Positions 16,035 through 24,527 are shown, counted from the stretch's first letter. The stretch: DNA of 33,253 bases from Verrucomicrobiales bacterium (GCA_031265105.1 JAISDC010000247.1:1-33253), one strand, 5' to 3'. Made by a program: numbers and translations. Notes: generated by a model from the sequence alone, not told the origin.

Positions 16035-18406
16035 ACCCCGACCGGCAAATCGACATGGCCGCGGCTTTATTGCACCAGCGCGGCGCGCGCGTCCACCTCG
16101 TCGCGGTCAGCGGCAGCGGCATGATCGGCCTGGCCAAATTGCTGCTCGACGCCGGCCTCACCGTCAGCGGCTCGGACTTGCAGCGCGGGAAACAAATCGC
16201 CGCGCTGGAACAACTCGGCTTGAAATTTTATCAGGGCCACGCCGCGCGGCAGGTGGACGGCGCGACGTTGCTGGGTTATTCGTCGGCGATTGGCGCTGAC
16301 AATGTCGAGCGCCGGGCCGCCGCTGACGGTGGCATCCCGCAATTCCGGCGCGCGGAAATTCTCGCGGCGCTGGCGCGGCGCCAGCGGCTGCTGACTGTCA
16401 GCGGCACGCATGGCAAGACGACGACGACGCTGATGCTCACGCGCATTTTCCAGGCGGCGGGGCGCGACCCCGGTTTTTACATCGGCGCGGACGTGCCGGA
16501 TTTCGAGTTCAGCGCGGGATTGGGCGCCGCTGACGGCGACCTGATTATCGAGGCCGACGAGAGCGACGGGACGCTGGCCTGTTACGCGCCCGCCGCCGTG
16601 CTGGTGCTGAATATCGAGCCGGACCATCTCGACCACTACGCTGATCTTGCACACATCAAGACGGCATTCCTCGCGCTGGCGCGGAAGTCCGGGACCCCGC
16701 CGGTGCTGTGCGCTGACGATGAATGTTGCCGCGAGTTGGCGCAACAGTTGCCGCTGGCGGTGACTTACGCGCTAGGGTACGACGCGGAATTTCGCGCGGC
16801 CAACCTCACGGTCAGCGCCGGCGCCTCGTCGTTCGACGTGACGCGGCGCGGCGCGACGCTGGGCGCGCTGACAGTGAACCTGCCGGGCCGACACAACGCT
16901 AGCAACGCGCTCGGCGCGGTGGCGCTGGCGCTGACCGCGGGCGTGCCGTTCGCCGACTGTCAGCGGGCGCTGGCCGCGATGCGCGGCGCGGCGCGGCGGT
17001 TTGAAATTTTGCACCGCGACGAAGATTATCTCGTGGTGGACGATTACGCCCATCATCCGTCGGAAATCCGCGCCACCCTGGCGGCGGCGAAAGATTGCGG
17101 CGCCCGGCGCGTGCTGGCGACGTTCCAGCCGCACCGGTACTCGCGCTCGTTGCATTTGCAACACGAGTTCGCCGGCGCGTTCGCTGACGCTGACCGCGTG
17201 TTCATCACCGACATTTACAGCGCGGGCGAGCCGCCGATTGACGGCGTGACGGGAGCGGCGTTCGCCGCCACGGTTGGCGAGCACGTGACTTACGCGCCGA
17301 CGCTGGACGATTTGCAGACGGCGCTGGCGCTGACGTTGCAGCCTGGCGATTGCGTGCTGACGATGGGCGCGGGCGATATTTGCAAAGTCAGTGTCAGCGT
17401 GGCGCGCGACTTGTGGATGTTTCGCCGGCTCCAGCAATTACTGACACCGTCGCCCCGTCATCCTGAGCGAAGCAACGAAGTTGCGCAGTCGAAGGATCGC
17501 GTTGACCCATCGAACGCTGACAGTGAGTTGCAAGCGTCTGGCGGGTCGGTGGTGAAATTGTACGAGCCGCTGAGTCGGCACACCACGCTGCGGGTGGGCG
17601 GGCCGGCGCAGTTCTGGGTTGAACCCGCTGACGATGAGGCGCTGCGGCGCGTGGCGGATTTTTGTCGCGCGCAAAACCTGCCGCTGACGGTCATCGGGCG
17701 CGGCTCGAATTTGCTGGTGCGCGACCACGGCATGCGCGGCGTGTGCGTTCATCTCGGCGCGCCGGCGTTTGGCGCAATCACCGTCAGCGGCGCTGAAATC
17801 AAGGCCGGGGCCGGCGCGCGCCTGCGCGACCTCGTCCACGCGGCGAAACGCGCGGGGTTGGGCGGGCTGGAATTTCTGGAGGGCATTCCGGGCAATCTCG
17901 GCGGGGCGCTGCGGATGAACGCCGGCGCGTTCGGCGGCGCGCTCGGCGAGGTCATCGTCAGCGTCCGCGCGCTGGCGCCCGACGGCAAAATCCTGGAACT
18001 TCCGCGCGCGGCGCTGACGATGAATTATCGCGACACGCCGCTGTTCGCCGACCATATCGCGCTCGGCGCGACCCTGCGCGGCGCTGCCGGTGACGCCGCC
18101 GCCATCGGCGCGAAACTCGACGACTTCCGGGCGCAACGCCACGCCGCGCAGCCGAAGCAGCCGAGCGCGGGCAGCACGTTCCAAAACCCGCCGGCACTGT
18201 CAGCGGGGCGGTTGCTGGAGGAACTCGGCTTGAAGGGAAAAAAAATCGGCGGCGCGCAATTTTCGGCTGTACATGCCAATTTTATTATCAATGATGGGAG
18301 CGCGACGGCCACGGACGCGCTGGCGTTGATTGAACTGGCGCGGCGCGCGGCGCGGGAGCGGCGCGGCGTGGAGTTGGAACTGGAAGTGAAGGTGCTGGGT
18401 GACTGA
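16031..18406 (+). CDS. murCB: MurC-MurB fusion: UDP-MurNAc:L-alanine ligase + UDP-GlcNAc-enolpyruvate reductase
   Basis: 791 aa, two complete enzymes in one frame. MurC (about 1-466) has SGSGMIGLAKLLLDAGL, the ATP loop GTHGKTTTT, EADESDGT, and DYAHHPSEIRATLAAAK with FQPHRYSR. MurB (about 505-791) is an FAD enzyme with RVGGPAQFWVEP, IGRGSNLLVRD, GLEFLEGIPGNLGGALRMNAGAFGG, the catalytic-serine block SAGSTFQNP, and GLKGKKIGGAQFSAVHANFIIN. MurB works two steps before MurC's product is extended (MurB makes UDP-MurNAc, MurC adds L-Ala), so the fusion joins consecutive steps. The linker (about 467-504) is partly encoded by a dispersed palindromic repeat (see the entry at 17457). The start is a GTG overlapping the murG stop with GGAGGGA before it. 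Confidence 0.95.
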   Translation: MNPDRQIDMAAALLHQRGARVHLVAVSGSGMIGLAKLLLDAGLTVSGSDLQRGKQIAALEQLGLKFYQGHAARQVDGATLLGYSSAIGADNVERRAAADGGIPQFRRAEILAALARRQRLLTVSGTHGKTTTTLMLTRIFQAAGRDPGFYIGADVPDFEFSAGLGAADGDLIIEADESDGTLACYAPAAVLVLNIEPDHLDHYADLAHIKTAFLALARKSGTPPVLCADDECCRELAQQLPLAVTYALGYDAEFRAANLTVSAGASSFDVTRRGATLGALTVNLPGRHNASNALGAVALALTAGVPFADCQRALAAMRGAARRFEILHRDEDYLVVDDYAHHPSEIRATLAAAKDCGARRVLATFQPHRYSRSLHLQHEFAGAFADADRVFITDIYSAGEPPIDGVTGAAFAATVGEHVTYAPTLDDLQTALALTLQPGDCVLTMGAGDICKVSVSVARDLWMFRRLQQLLTPSPRHPERSNEVAQSKDRVDPSNADSELQASGGSVVKLYEPLSRHTTLRVGGPAQFWVEPADDEALRRVADFCRAQNLPLTVIGRGSNLLVRDHGMRGVCVHLGAPAFGAITVSGAEIKAGAGARLRDLVHAAKRAGLGGLEFLEGIPGNLGGALRMNAGAFGGALGEVIVSVRALAPDGKILELPRAALTMNYRDTPLFADHIALGATLRGAAGDAAAIGAKLDDFRAQRHAAQPKQPSAGSTFQNPPALSAGRLLEELGLKGKKIGGAQFSAVHANFIINDGSATATDALALIELARRAARERRGVELELEVKVLGD
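17457..17500. repeat. Dispersed palindromic repeat inserted in frame in the MurC-MurB linker
   Basis: The stretch reads as the widespread repeat GTCATCCTGAGCGAAGC...GTCGAAGGATC and contains a small perfect hairpin, GCAAC-GAA-GTTGC. In the coding frame it yields the peptide RHPERSNEVAQSKDR, of the RHPERSE type often seen where this repeat has entered genes. It lies between the two enzymes, where an insertion is tolerated. Recognition of the repeat family is from memory, not a search. Confidence 0.75.
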
Positions 18407-18407
18407 C

Positions 18408-19301
18408 ATGGATTTACGTGATAAACATACGCTGGTGCTGAAGGGCGGCGTGTCCGCCGAGCGCGAGGTGTCGTTGCGCAGCGGCGCGGCCATCGCGGCG
18501 GCGTTGCGGTCGCGCGGGTTCACCGTCAGCGAGCTGGATGTCACGACGCGGGATTTTCAATTGCCCGCTGACACTGACTTGGTGTTCATCGGCCTGCACG
18601 GCGTGTTTGGCGAGGACGGCGAGTTGCAGGAACGGCTGGAGCGCGCGGCTGTTCCGTTCACCGGCAGCGGGTCGGCGGCCAGCCGCAACGCTTTCGACAA
18701 ATTACGCGCCAAAAGTTTGTTGCTGAAAAGCGGCGTGAAGGTTGCCGCCGGCGAGTTGTGGAATCCGGCGCTGCCGCTGACCGTGCCCTGCGTGCTGAAG
18801 CCGGTGGCCGAGGGGTCGAGCGTCGGGCTGTCCATCGTGCGGACGGCGGCGGACGTGTCGCGCGCGGTCGCGGCGTCGCTGGCGGTGGGCAAACCGATGT
18901 TAGTGGAGGAATTCGTCGCCGGGCGCGAGGTGACGGTCGGCATTCTGGGGGATGCGCCGCTGCCGGTGATTGAGGTGGAGCCAAAGGGCGGCGATCTCGA
19001 CTACGCGCACAAATACACGGCGGGGCTGGCGGTGCACACCTGTCCGGCGAAGTTTGACGCGGCGCTGACGGCGCGGATTCAACACGTTGCGCTGGCCGCG
19101 CATCGCGCGCTGGGTTGCGCGGTGTATGCGCGGGTGGATTTGATCGTGCCCGCTGACGGTGACCCCGTGGTGCTGGAGGTGAACACGCTGCCGGGGATGA
19201 CCGAGTTGAGTTTCATCCCTGAGGCGGCGCGCGCGGTGGGCCTTGGGTTCGCGGCGCTGTGCGAGAAAATTTTAACCCTGTCCGTGGAGGCGGCCCGCTG
19301 A
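18408..19301 (+). CDS. ddl: D-alanine:D-alanine ligase
   Basis: ATP-grasp enzyme making D-Ala-D-Ala for MurF. 297 aa, similar in length to compact DdlB. LKGGVSAEREVSLRSGAAIAAAL opens the protein; FIGLHGVFGEDGELQERLE and PFTGSGSAASRNAFDKL follow. The ATP-grasp core has VLKPVAEGSSVGLSIV, LVEEFVAGREVTVGIL and ARVDLIVPADGDPVVLEVNTLPGMTELSFIPEAAR (metal-binding E and N). The ATG at 18408 begins two bases after the murCB stop; a GTG at 18399 in the same frame would overlap murCB by 8 nt and is an alternative start. Confidence 0.95.
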   Translation: MDLRDKHTLVLKGGVSAEREVSLRSGAAIAAALRSRGFTVSELDVTTRDFQLPADTDLVFIGLHGVFGEDGELQERLERAAVPFTGSGSAASRNAFDKLRAKSLLLKSGVKVAAGELWNPALPLTVPCVLKPVAEGSSVGLSIVRTAADVSRAVAASLAVGKPMLVEEFVAGREVTVGILGDAPLPVIEVEPKGGDLDYAHKYTAGLAVHTCPAKFDAALTARIQHVALAAHRALGCAVYARVDLIVPADGDPVVLEVNTLPGMTELSFIPEAARAVGLGFAALCEKILTLSVEAAR

Positions 19302-20164
19302 TGGCGAGATCCTGGCATACGGTTGGCGGCCGGCGGCGGAATGTGTTGCACGTCGAGGTGCAGAAACGCAGCCGGTCGAAAAAGGCGCGGTTGCTCGCGC
19401 TGAAATGGGGCGGCGTGCTGGCGCTGTCGGTGGCCCTCATCGCGGCGCTGTGGTTCGGCCTGCTGGCGGTGCTGGAACACGCGCTGTACCGCAACCCGGA
19501 TTTTGCGTTGCGCGAGGTGGAGGTGCAGGTGCAGGGCGCGGTGTCGCGCGCGGAAGTGTTGCGGACGGCCGGGTTGCGGACGGGGCAGAACATCATGGCG
19601 CTGGACCTTGGGAGAATCCGCCAGAGTTTGCGGCAGATTTCCTATGTGGACACGGTGCGGGTGGAGCGGGCGCTGCCGTCGCGATTGAAAATCGTCATCG
19701 AGGAACGGCAGCCGGTGGCGCGCATTGATCCACGGTCAGCGAGCGGCAACGAGCTGGCGCAGGCGACTTATTATATCGACGCCGAGGGCTACATGATGCG
19801 GCCGAAGCCGGGCGAGGAGTTGAAACTCCTGCCGGTCATCAAGGGCGTGCCCGCCGACCAGGTGCAGGACGGGCAGCGGACCGACCGGCCGGAAATTCTC
19901 AGCGCGTTGAACCTGCTGCGGCTGGCCGATTACGCGGCCTTGAAGGGCGATTTGGATTTGACCCAGATCGGCGTGGACAGCAAGGGCTATCTGGTGTTGA
20001 ACACGCGCGACCAGGGGCGGATTCATTTTCGCACGGATTTTCTGGCGGAGCAGGTGCGCCGCTTGAAAACCATCCTGGAATACGCGCATGAGCGCGGCCT
20101 GGTCATTCGGACGGTGGATTTGACGCCGGAACGGAACGTGCCGGTGGTGTTTGCCAATTTATAA
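19301..20164 (+). CDS. ftsQ: Division protein FtsQ (POTRA domain)
   Basis: 287 aa. A basic cytoplasmic N-terminus (VQKRSRSKKARLL) leads to one TM helix (WGGVLALSVALIAALWFGLLAVL). A POTRA domain (PDFALREVEVQVQGAVSRAEVLRTAGLRTGQNI.ALDLGRIRQSL..ISYVDTVRVERALPSRLKIVIEERQPVA) and a C-terminal FtsQ-type beta domain follow. The POTRA sequence with R-x-L-P-x-L-x-I-x-V-x-E-R-x-P is diagnostic. FtsQ with FtsL (and FtsB) links the Z-ring to FtsWI. The ATG shares its first base with the ddl stop, with GGAGG 10 nt upstream. Its position before ftsA is canonical. Confidence 0.92.
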   Translation: MARSWHTVGGRRRNVLHVEVQKRSRSKKARLLALKWGGVLALSVALIAALWFGLLAVLEHALYRNPDFALREVEVQVQGAVSRAEVLRTAGLRTGQNIMALDLGRIRQSLRQISYVDTVRVERALPSRLKIVIEERQPVARIDPRSASGNELAQATYYIDAEGYMMRPKPGEELKLLPVIKGVPADQVQDGQRTDRPEILSALNLLRLADYAALKGDLDLTQIGVDSKGYLVLNTRDQGRIHFRTDFLAEQVRRLKTILEYAHERGLVIRTVDLTPERNVPVVFANL

Positions 20165-20175
20165 ACGGAGGCTGT

Positions 20176-21411
20176 ATGTTTTGGAAAAAGAAAGAAAGTT
20201 GCGCGATTACGGCGGTGGACGTGGGCACCAGCAAGATTGCGGTGGCGGTCGGCGAGTTGCGCCCGGACGGCTCGCTGGTGCTGCTGGGGGTCGGCGAGTC
20301 ACCGTCAGCGGGCATTCGCAAGGGCGAAATCGTGGATTTTCAACTGGCGCAACAGGCGATTGAGCAAGCCCTGGCGGACGCGGAGGCCAAGACCGAATGC
20401 CAGATCGAGTATGTGTATCTCAGCCTGACCGGGATGCATCTGGAGCCGAAAACCATCCGCCTGAAAACGCCGATTGACTCGGAAGACCATCGCATCACCG
20501 CGGCGCACGTCGAGCGGCTAGGCGAGCAGATGGAAAATTACGCCATCCCGGCGGAGCATGAAATCATCCACAGCGCGGTGCAGCATTACTATATCGACCG
20601 CAACGCGCCGACCGCCGACCCGATCGGGTTGAACTCGCAGACCCTGGAGGCCAGTTATCATATCGTGCACGGCCTGCGCACGCGGCTGGAGACCCTGTTC
20701 CGTTGCGTGATGGAACTGGATATCAAGGTGGTGCATTACGCCCTGTCGTCGTACGCCAGTTCGCAGGCGATTCTGACCCGGCAACAAAAGGCGCTGGGCG
20801 CGGTGGTCATCGACATGGGGGCGGGAGTGACCGATTACCTGGTGTACGCTGACGGTGCGGTGGCGCACACCGGCGTGCTGGCGGTGGGCGGCGACCATGT
20901 GACCCAGGATCTGGCCCTCGGCTTGAAACTGCCGTTCTCCAAGGCGGAGCAGTTGAAAATCAAGCACGGCAACCTGGCGCTCGGCGCGGAACGGCCCAAC
21001 GCCCGGCTGACCATCGAAAAGGACATGAATTCCGACGAGCGCAGCGTGTATGTGGAGTCGCTCGGCAAAATCATGGATTTGCGCATCCGGGAAACCCTGG
21101 AGTTGATTCGCGACGAAATTGACAGCAAGGGATTGTGGGCGCGGGTGTCCGGCAACGTGTATCTCACCGGCGGCGCCTCGCAAGTGCCCGGCCTGCAACG
21201 GCTGGCCGGCGAAGTGTTTCCCGCGCCGGCGCGGCTGGCGCATGAGTTTTTGCTGGAGGGCGACCAGACCTACAACAAGCGCCCGGATTTGTCCACGGTG
21301 CTGGGGCTGTTGCGGTATGCGCAGCATTACGACTTGCAGCACGAGCGGCTGACCGGCTGGGCGCGGTGGCGGCGGCGGGTGCAGGATTGGGTGCCGCTGC
21401 GGATTTTTTAA
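20176..21411 (+). CDS. ftsA: Actin-like division protein FtsA
   Basis: Actin-fold ATPase that tethers FtsZ to the membrane and recruits division proteins. 411 aa. Phosphate 1 AVDVGTSKIAVAVGEL is at residues 13-28. The family-specific 1C region contains AGIRKGEIVDF. Phosphate 2 is VVIDMGAGVTDYLVY, and the adenosine motif is VYLTGGASQVPGLQRLA. The C-terminus RWRRRVQDWVPLRIF is short, basic and amphipathic, fitting the membrane-targeting helix, although no long linker precedes it. A strong ribosome-binding site (CGGAGG) lies before the ATG. The gap to ftsQ is 11 nt. Confidence 0.95.
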   Translation: MFWKKKESCAITAVDVGTSKIAVAVGELRPDGSLVLLGVGESPSAGIRKGEIVDFQLAQQAIEQALADAEAKTECQIEYVYLSLTGMHLEPKTIRLKTPIDSEDHRITAAHVERLGEQMENYAIPAEHEIIHSAVQHYYIDRNAPTADPIGLNSQTLEASYHIVHGLRTRLETLFRCVMELDIKVVHYALSSYASSQAILTRQQKALGAVVIDMGAGVTDYLVYADGAVAHTGVLAVGGDHVTQDLALGLKLPFSKAEQLKIKHGNLALGAERPNARLTIEKDMNSDERSVYVESLGKIMDLRIRETLELIRDEIDSKGLWARVSGNVYLTGGASQVPGLQRLAGEVFPAPARLAHEFLLEGDQTYNKRPDLSTVLGLLRYAQHYDLQHERLTGWARWRRRVQDWVPLRIF

Positions 21412-21423
21412 CACGGAGACAAC

Positions 21424-22761
21424 ATGATTGATTTCAAAAACGACGGGGAATTTCAGGCGCCGACCGCGGCCAGCCTGGCCGGTCACGTCATCATCGGCCT
21501 GGGTTCCGCCGGGGTGAACATCGCGGACCAACTGATGCTGGAGCACCGCGAGCACGGCGCGGTGTTCGGCTTTGACACGGACGAGCAGGTCATCCGCGGC
21601 TCAATCGCGCATGACAAGCTGTTGCTGGGCCTGCGGCGGATTCACGGGCTGGGCGCCGGCGGCGATCCGGCGCTGGCGGCGGAGATTGCGCGCGAGGAGC
21701 GCCGGGAAATCAGCGACCAGTTGCAGGGCACGCGCAGCGCGGTGCTGGTCACCGGGTTGGGCGGCGGCACCGGCAGCGGCATGGCGCCGGAGTTCTGCCG
21801 GCTGTTGAAACAGCTCGGCGCCACGGTGGTGGTGCTGGCGGTGACGCCGTTCGCGTTTGAAGGCCGGCGCCGGTTGCAGCAGGCGGCGGAGGCGCTGGCG
21901 AGTCTCCGGCGGGAAGCCGACGCGGTGCTGTGCCTGTCGAACAGCCGGTTGCTGGGATGTTTCGGCCCGGAACTGGACCTGCGCCAGGGATTTGCCGCGA
22001 TGAACGGTCTGGTGGGGCGGGCCAGTGTGAATTTGCGCGCGGTGCTGCATCAGACCGGGCCGATGCAAATCCATCTGGCCGACTTGCGGAATGTGCTGGC
22101 GGCCCATGCCGACGACGCGGCGACGCTGGAGAACTGCTGGGCCGGCTGCGGCCTTGGCGCCGGCGCTGACCGTGCCCGCGCGGCGGTGGACGAGGTGCTG
22201 GGCGGCCCGTTGTTCGCGGACGGCTGCGCCTGGTCGAGCGGCACGGCGGTGATTGCCTGCCTCAGCGGCGGCGGGAACCTGTCCATCGGCGAGTTTCAGA
22301 CGACCATCGAATATTTGCGACAGGAAATCCCGGTGGAGCTGCCGATTTTGGCGGGCATGGCGCTGGAACCCGGCGAAACCGAGGTGTTAGGGCTGACGCT
22401 GCTGGTGGTCGGCCAGACGGTTGCGGAGGGAGTGACAACCGAGTCGAAGGCGCGGGAAGAGTTGGCGCTTGAGCCGGCGCCGGCACACGCACCGTCAGCG
22501 GCGGCAGATTCCCGCCGGCCGGTGGAAACGCCGCCGGCCGCCGGCCGGCCGGTCAGCGCCGGGGCGGATGAGTTGCCCGCGCTTGCCGATGAAACCGGCA
22601 ACCAGGGCACGGAGCAAAAATATTTCGTGCAGCAGGAGGAATTGCCGCTGGACCAGAAAATTTACCGGGGCCGGTTCGAGAAATCGGCGGCCACCATTTG
22701 CCACGGCGAGGATTTGGATCAGCCGACATTCATGCGGCGCAATGTCAAAATCCGTCTATAA
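21424..22761 (+). CDS. ftsZ: Divergent FtsZ-type tubulin-like GTPase
   Basis: 445 aa in the canonical slot after ftsA. The GTP-binding half is recognisable: IIGLGSAGVN (27-32, where FtsZ normally has GVGGGG), FDTDEQVI, HGLGAGGDP, signature GGGTGSGMAP at 113-122 and PFAFEGRRR. The T7 synergy loop, normally N-x-D-x-x-D, reads Q215-I-H217-L-A-D220, so the asparagine and the first aspartate are replaced and only the last aspartate remains. A roughly 100-residue Pro/Ala/Glu-rich linker follows, then a C-terminal segment (PTFMRRNVKIRL) that could be the FtsA-binding tail. It is clearly of FtsZ lineage, but GTP hydrolysis may be altered. The stop overlaps the next start as TAATG. RBS GGAGA. Confidence 0.88.
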   Translation: MIDFKNDGEFQAPTAASLAGHVIIGLGSAGVNIADQLMLEHREHGAVFGFDTDEQVIRGSIAHDKLLLGLRRIHGLGAGGDPALAAEIAREERREISDQLQGTRSAVLVTGLGGGTGSGMAPEFCRLLKQLGATVVVLAVTPFAFEGRRRLQQAAEALASLRREADAVLCLSNSRLLGCFGPELDLRQGFAAMNGLVGRASVNLRAVLHQTGPMQIHLADLRNVLAAHADDAATLENCWAGCGLGAGADRARAAVDEVLGGPLFADGCAWSSGTAVIACLSGGGNLSIGEFQTTIEYLRQEIPVELPILAGMALEPGETEVLGLTLLVVGQTVAEGVTTESKAREELALEPAPAHAPSAAADSRRPVETPPAAGRPVSAGADELPALADETGNQGTEQKYFVQQEELPLDQKIYRGRFEKSAATICHGEDLDQPTFMRRNVKIRL

Positions 22762-24002
22762 TGCAACCCATGAACAAGACGCTGGCCGGTCTGTGCCTGT
22801 GCGGCCTGCTGGGCGGGTGGTGCGCCGGCGCCCAGGCCAGGGTGCTGGTCGGCATTGACACCTTGCGGGCGCTGAACTTCCCCGGTTTGGCGGGCAAGCG
22901 GGTCGGGCTGGTGACCAATCCGGCCGGCGTGGACGCTGACGGTGTGCCCACCTGGCAGATTTTGCGGGCCGCCAAGCAAGTGCGGCTGGTGGCCTTGTTC
23001 GGGCCTGAGCACGGCGTGTACGGCACCGTCAAGGCCGGCGCCAAGGTGGCCGACCAGCTTGACGCCAACACGGGGCTGCCGGTGTATTCGCTGCACGGCG
23101 TGACGCGGAAGCCGACGCCGGACATGTTGCGCGGCATCGACGTGCTGATTTACGATGTGCAGGACATCGGCGCGCGCAGTTACACCTACATCAGCACGCT
23201 GGGGCTGGTCATGCAGGCGGCGGCGGAGCTGGGGATTGAGGTGTACGTGCTGGACCGGCCCGATCCGCTGGGCGGGCTGCGGGTGGAAGGCGGCGGGGTC
23301 AGCCCGGATTACCGTTCCTTCGTCGGGCAATACGACATCCCGTATGTGTACGGCCTGACGCCGGGCGAGCTGGCGTTGTGGATCAACGACCGCTGGCTGA
23401 CGACGCCCTGCAAGTTGAAGGTCTTTAAGATGAACGGCTGGACGCGGCGCATGACCTGGCGGGATACCGGGCTGCGCTGGGTGCCGACCTCGCCCAACAT
23501 CCCCACTCCGCAGGCGGCGGTCGGTTACGCGGCGACGGGTTTGCTGGGCGACATCGGCGTGACCAACGGCGCCAATGTGACCGCCTACCCGTTCCAGGTC
23601 ATCGCGGCGGAAAACCTGGACGCCGGCGGCATGACCCGGCGCTTCAACGCCATCGGCCTGTCCGGCGTGACGGCGGATCCGTTCTCATTTTACCCCGCCG
23701 GGGGCAAATACGCCGGGGTGAGATACAGCGGCATCCGGCTGGATTTGGATCCGCACGCCCGCGCCAACCTGCTGGCCATCAATTTCCGGGTGCTGGATGT
23801 GTTGCGGGTGATGACGCCGCGGAAGAATTACTTCAAGCGCGCCAGCGCTGACGGTGTCAAAATGTTCGACAAAATCAACGGCGGCCCCGCCAACCGGACG
23901 GCCTGGCTGGCGGGCCGGAACGGCGACCTGATTGCCCGCTCGTGGCGGGTCAGGGAAGCCAGTTGGCTGGCGGAGCGCAAGCCCTACTTGCTCTATCAGT
24001 GA
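22761..24002 (+). CDS. namZ: Exo-beta-N-acetylmuramidase NamZ-like (DUF1343), secreted
   Basis: 413 aa. A signal peptide (NKTLAGLCLCGLLGGWCAGAQA) precedes a DUF1343 domain with LAGKRVGLVTNPAGVD, LVALFGPEHGVYGTVKAGAKV, LPVYSLHGVTRKPTPDML, LIYDVQDIGARSYTYISTLG, VLDRPDPLGGLRVEGG and WVPTSPNIPTPQAAVGYAATGLL. Characterised DUF1343 proteins (NamZ) release MurNAc from the non-reducing ends of peptidoglycan fragments. The ATG at 22761 overlaps the ftsZ stop (TAATG); an ATG three codons later is possible and would give a cleaner signal peptide. Co-transcription with ftsZ suggests wall turnover coupled to division. Confidence 0.88.
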   Translation: MQPMNKTLAGLCLCGLLGGWCAGAQARVLVGIDTLRALNFPGLAGKRVGLVTNPAGVDADGVPTWQILRAAKQVRLVALFGPEHGVYGTVKAGAKVADQLDANTGLPVYSLHGVTRKPTPDMLRGIDVLIYDVQDIGARSYTYISTLGLVMQAAAELGIEVYVLDRPDPLGGLRVEGGGVSPDYRSFVGQYDIPYVYGLTPGELALWINDRWLTTPCKLKVFKMNGWTRRMTWRDTGLRWVPTSPNIPTPQAAVGYAATGLLGDIGVTNGANVTAYPFQVIAAENLDAGGMTRRFNAIGLSGVTADPFSFYPAGGKYAGVRYSGIRLDLDPHARANLLAINFRVLDVLRVMTPRKNYFKRASADGVKMFDKINGGPANRTAWLAGRNGDLIARSWRVREASWLAERKPYLLYQ

Positions 24003-24011
24003 GCGCGCGGG

Positions 24012-24052
24012 GGAATTGATTATTGATTATTGAAAATTGATTATTTGGTAAT
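24012..24052. repeat. AT-rich direct-repeat tract between convergent genes
   Basis: Copies of TTGATTATT/TTGATTATTGAAAATTGATTA form a low-complexity tract in an otherwise GC-rich window. It lies between the convergent namZ and ybeY ends and supplies the last residues of the ybeY frame (HYQIINFQ). It resembles dispersed intergenic filler repeats. No hairpin terminator is evident. Confidence 0.6.
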
Positions 24053-24527
24053 GGGCCGGTCGCGGGCGCAATACTTGGTTGCGGACGCGGGTCTGCCGGC
24101 GGCGCAGGCGTTGGAAATCCCGCTCGGTGTGATCGTCGTAACCGCACAGGTGCAGGCAGCCGTGGATGATGTAGGTGAGCACTTCCGCTGCCAGTGACAG
24201 TTTTTCCAGATGGCGCTGACGCTCGGCCACGGCGGGGCAGACGATGAGTTCGCCGTGGTCGAAGGTGATGACATCAGTGGCGGCGGGGTCGGCCAGAAAC
24301 TCCCGGTGAATACGCGCGCTTTCACGGGCGCTGACCATGACCACGACCAATTCCCGCACACGGCCCGGCCAGGCGCGGCCCAGCGCGGCGACGGCCAGTT
24401 CAGTTTGCCGGCGCAGCAGGCGCAGCGGCAGCCGGTGCCGCTTTTGCCGGTTGAGGATTCTTATCCTTGGCCCGGGCGGCGGGGTCCTGGTCTTTTTTTG
24501 GTTTGGCGGGGTATTCGGGGCGCGCAT
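24027..24527 (-). CDS. ybeY: Endoribonuclease YbeY (rRNA maturation)
   Basis: Zinc-dependent metalloprotein involved in 16S rRNA 3' processing and ribosome quality control. The zinc motif is HGCLHLCGYDDH; the extra aspartate before the last histidine gives GYDDH instead of GYDH. Upstream are VVMVSARESARIHREFLADPAATDVITFDHGE. The family fold starts near RIRILNRQKRHRL. The only ATG available (24527) adds a Pro/Lys-rich leader of about 20 residues and makes a 128-nt out-of-frame overlap with the upstream 7TM-HD gene, so the true start is uncertain. The C-terminus runs into an AT-rich repeat and is probably extended. Adjacent to a 7TM-HD gene as in many phyla. Confidence 0.88.
   Translation of the reverse strand: MRAPNTPPNQKKTRTPPPGPRIRILNRQKRHRLPLRLLRRQTELAVAALGRAWPGRVRELVVVMVSARESARIHREFLADPAATDVITFDHGELIVCPAVAERQRHLEKLSLAAEVLTYIIHGCLHLCGYDDHTERDFQRLRRRQTRVRNQVLRPRPAHYQIINFQ

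Noticed and set aside
16031-18406. MurC-MurB as a sequencing or assembly artefact joining two genes
   Set aside because: The frame is continuous over a linker, both halves are complete, and MurC-MurB fusions are known in related phyla; no frameshift is needed to explain it.
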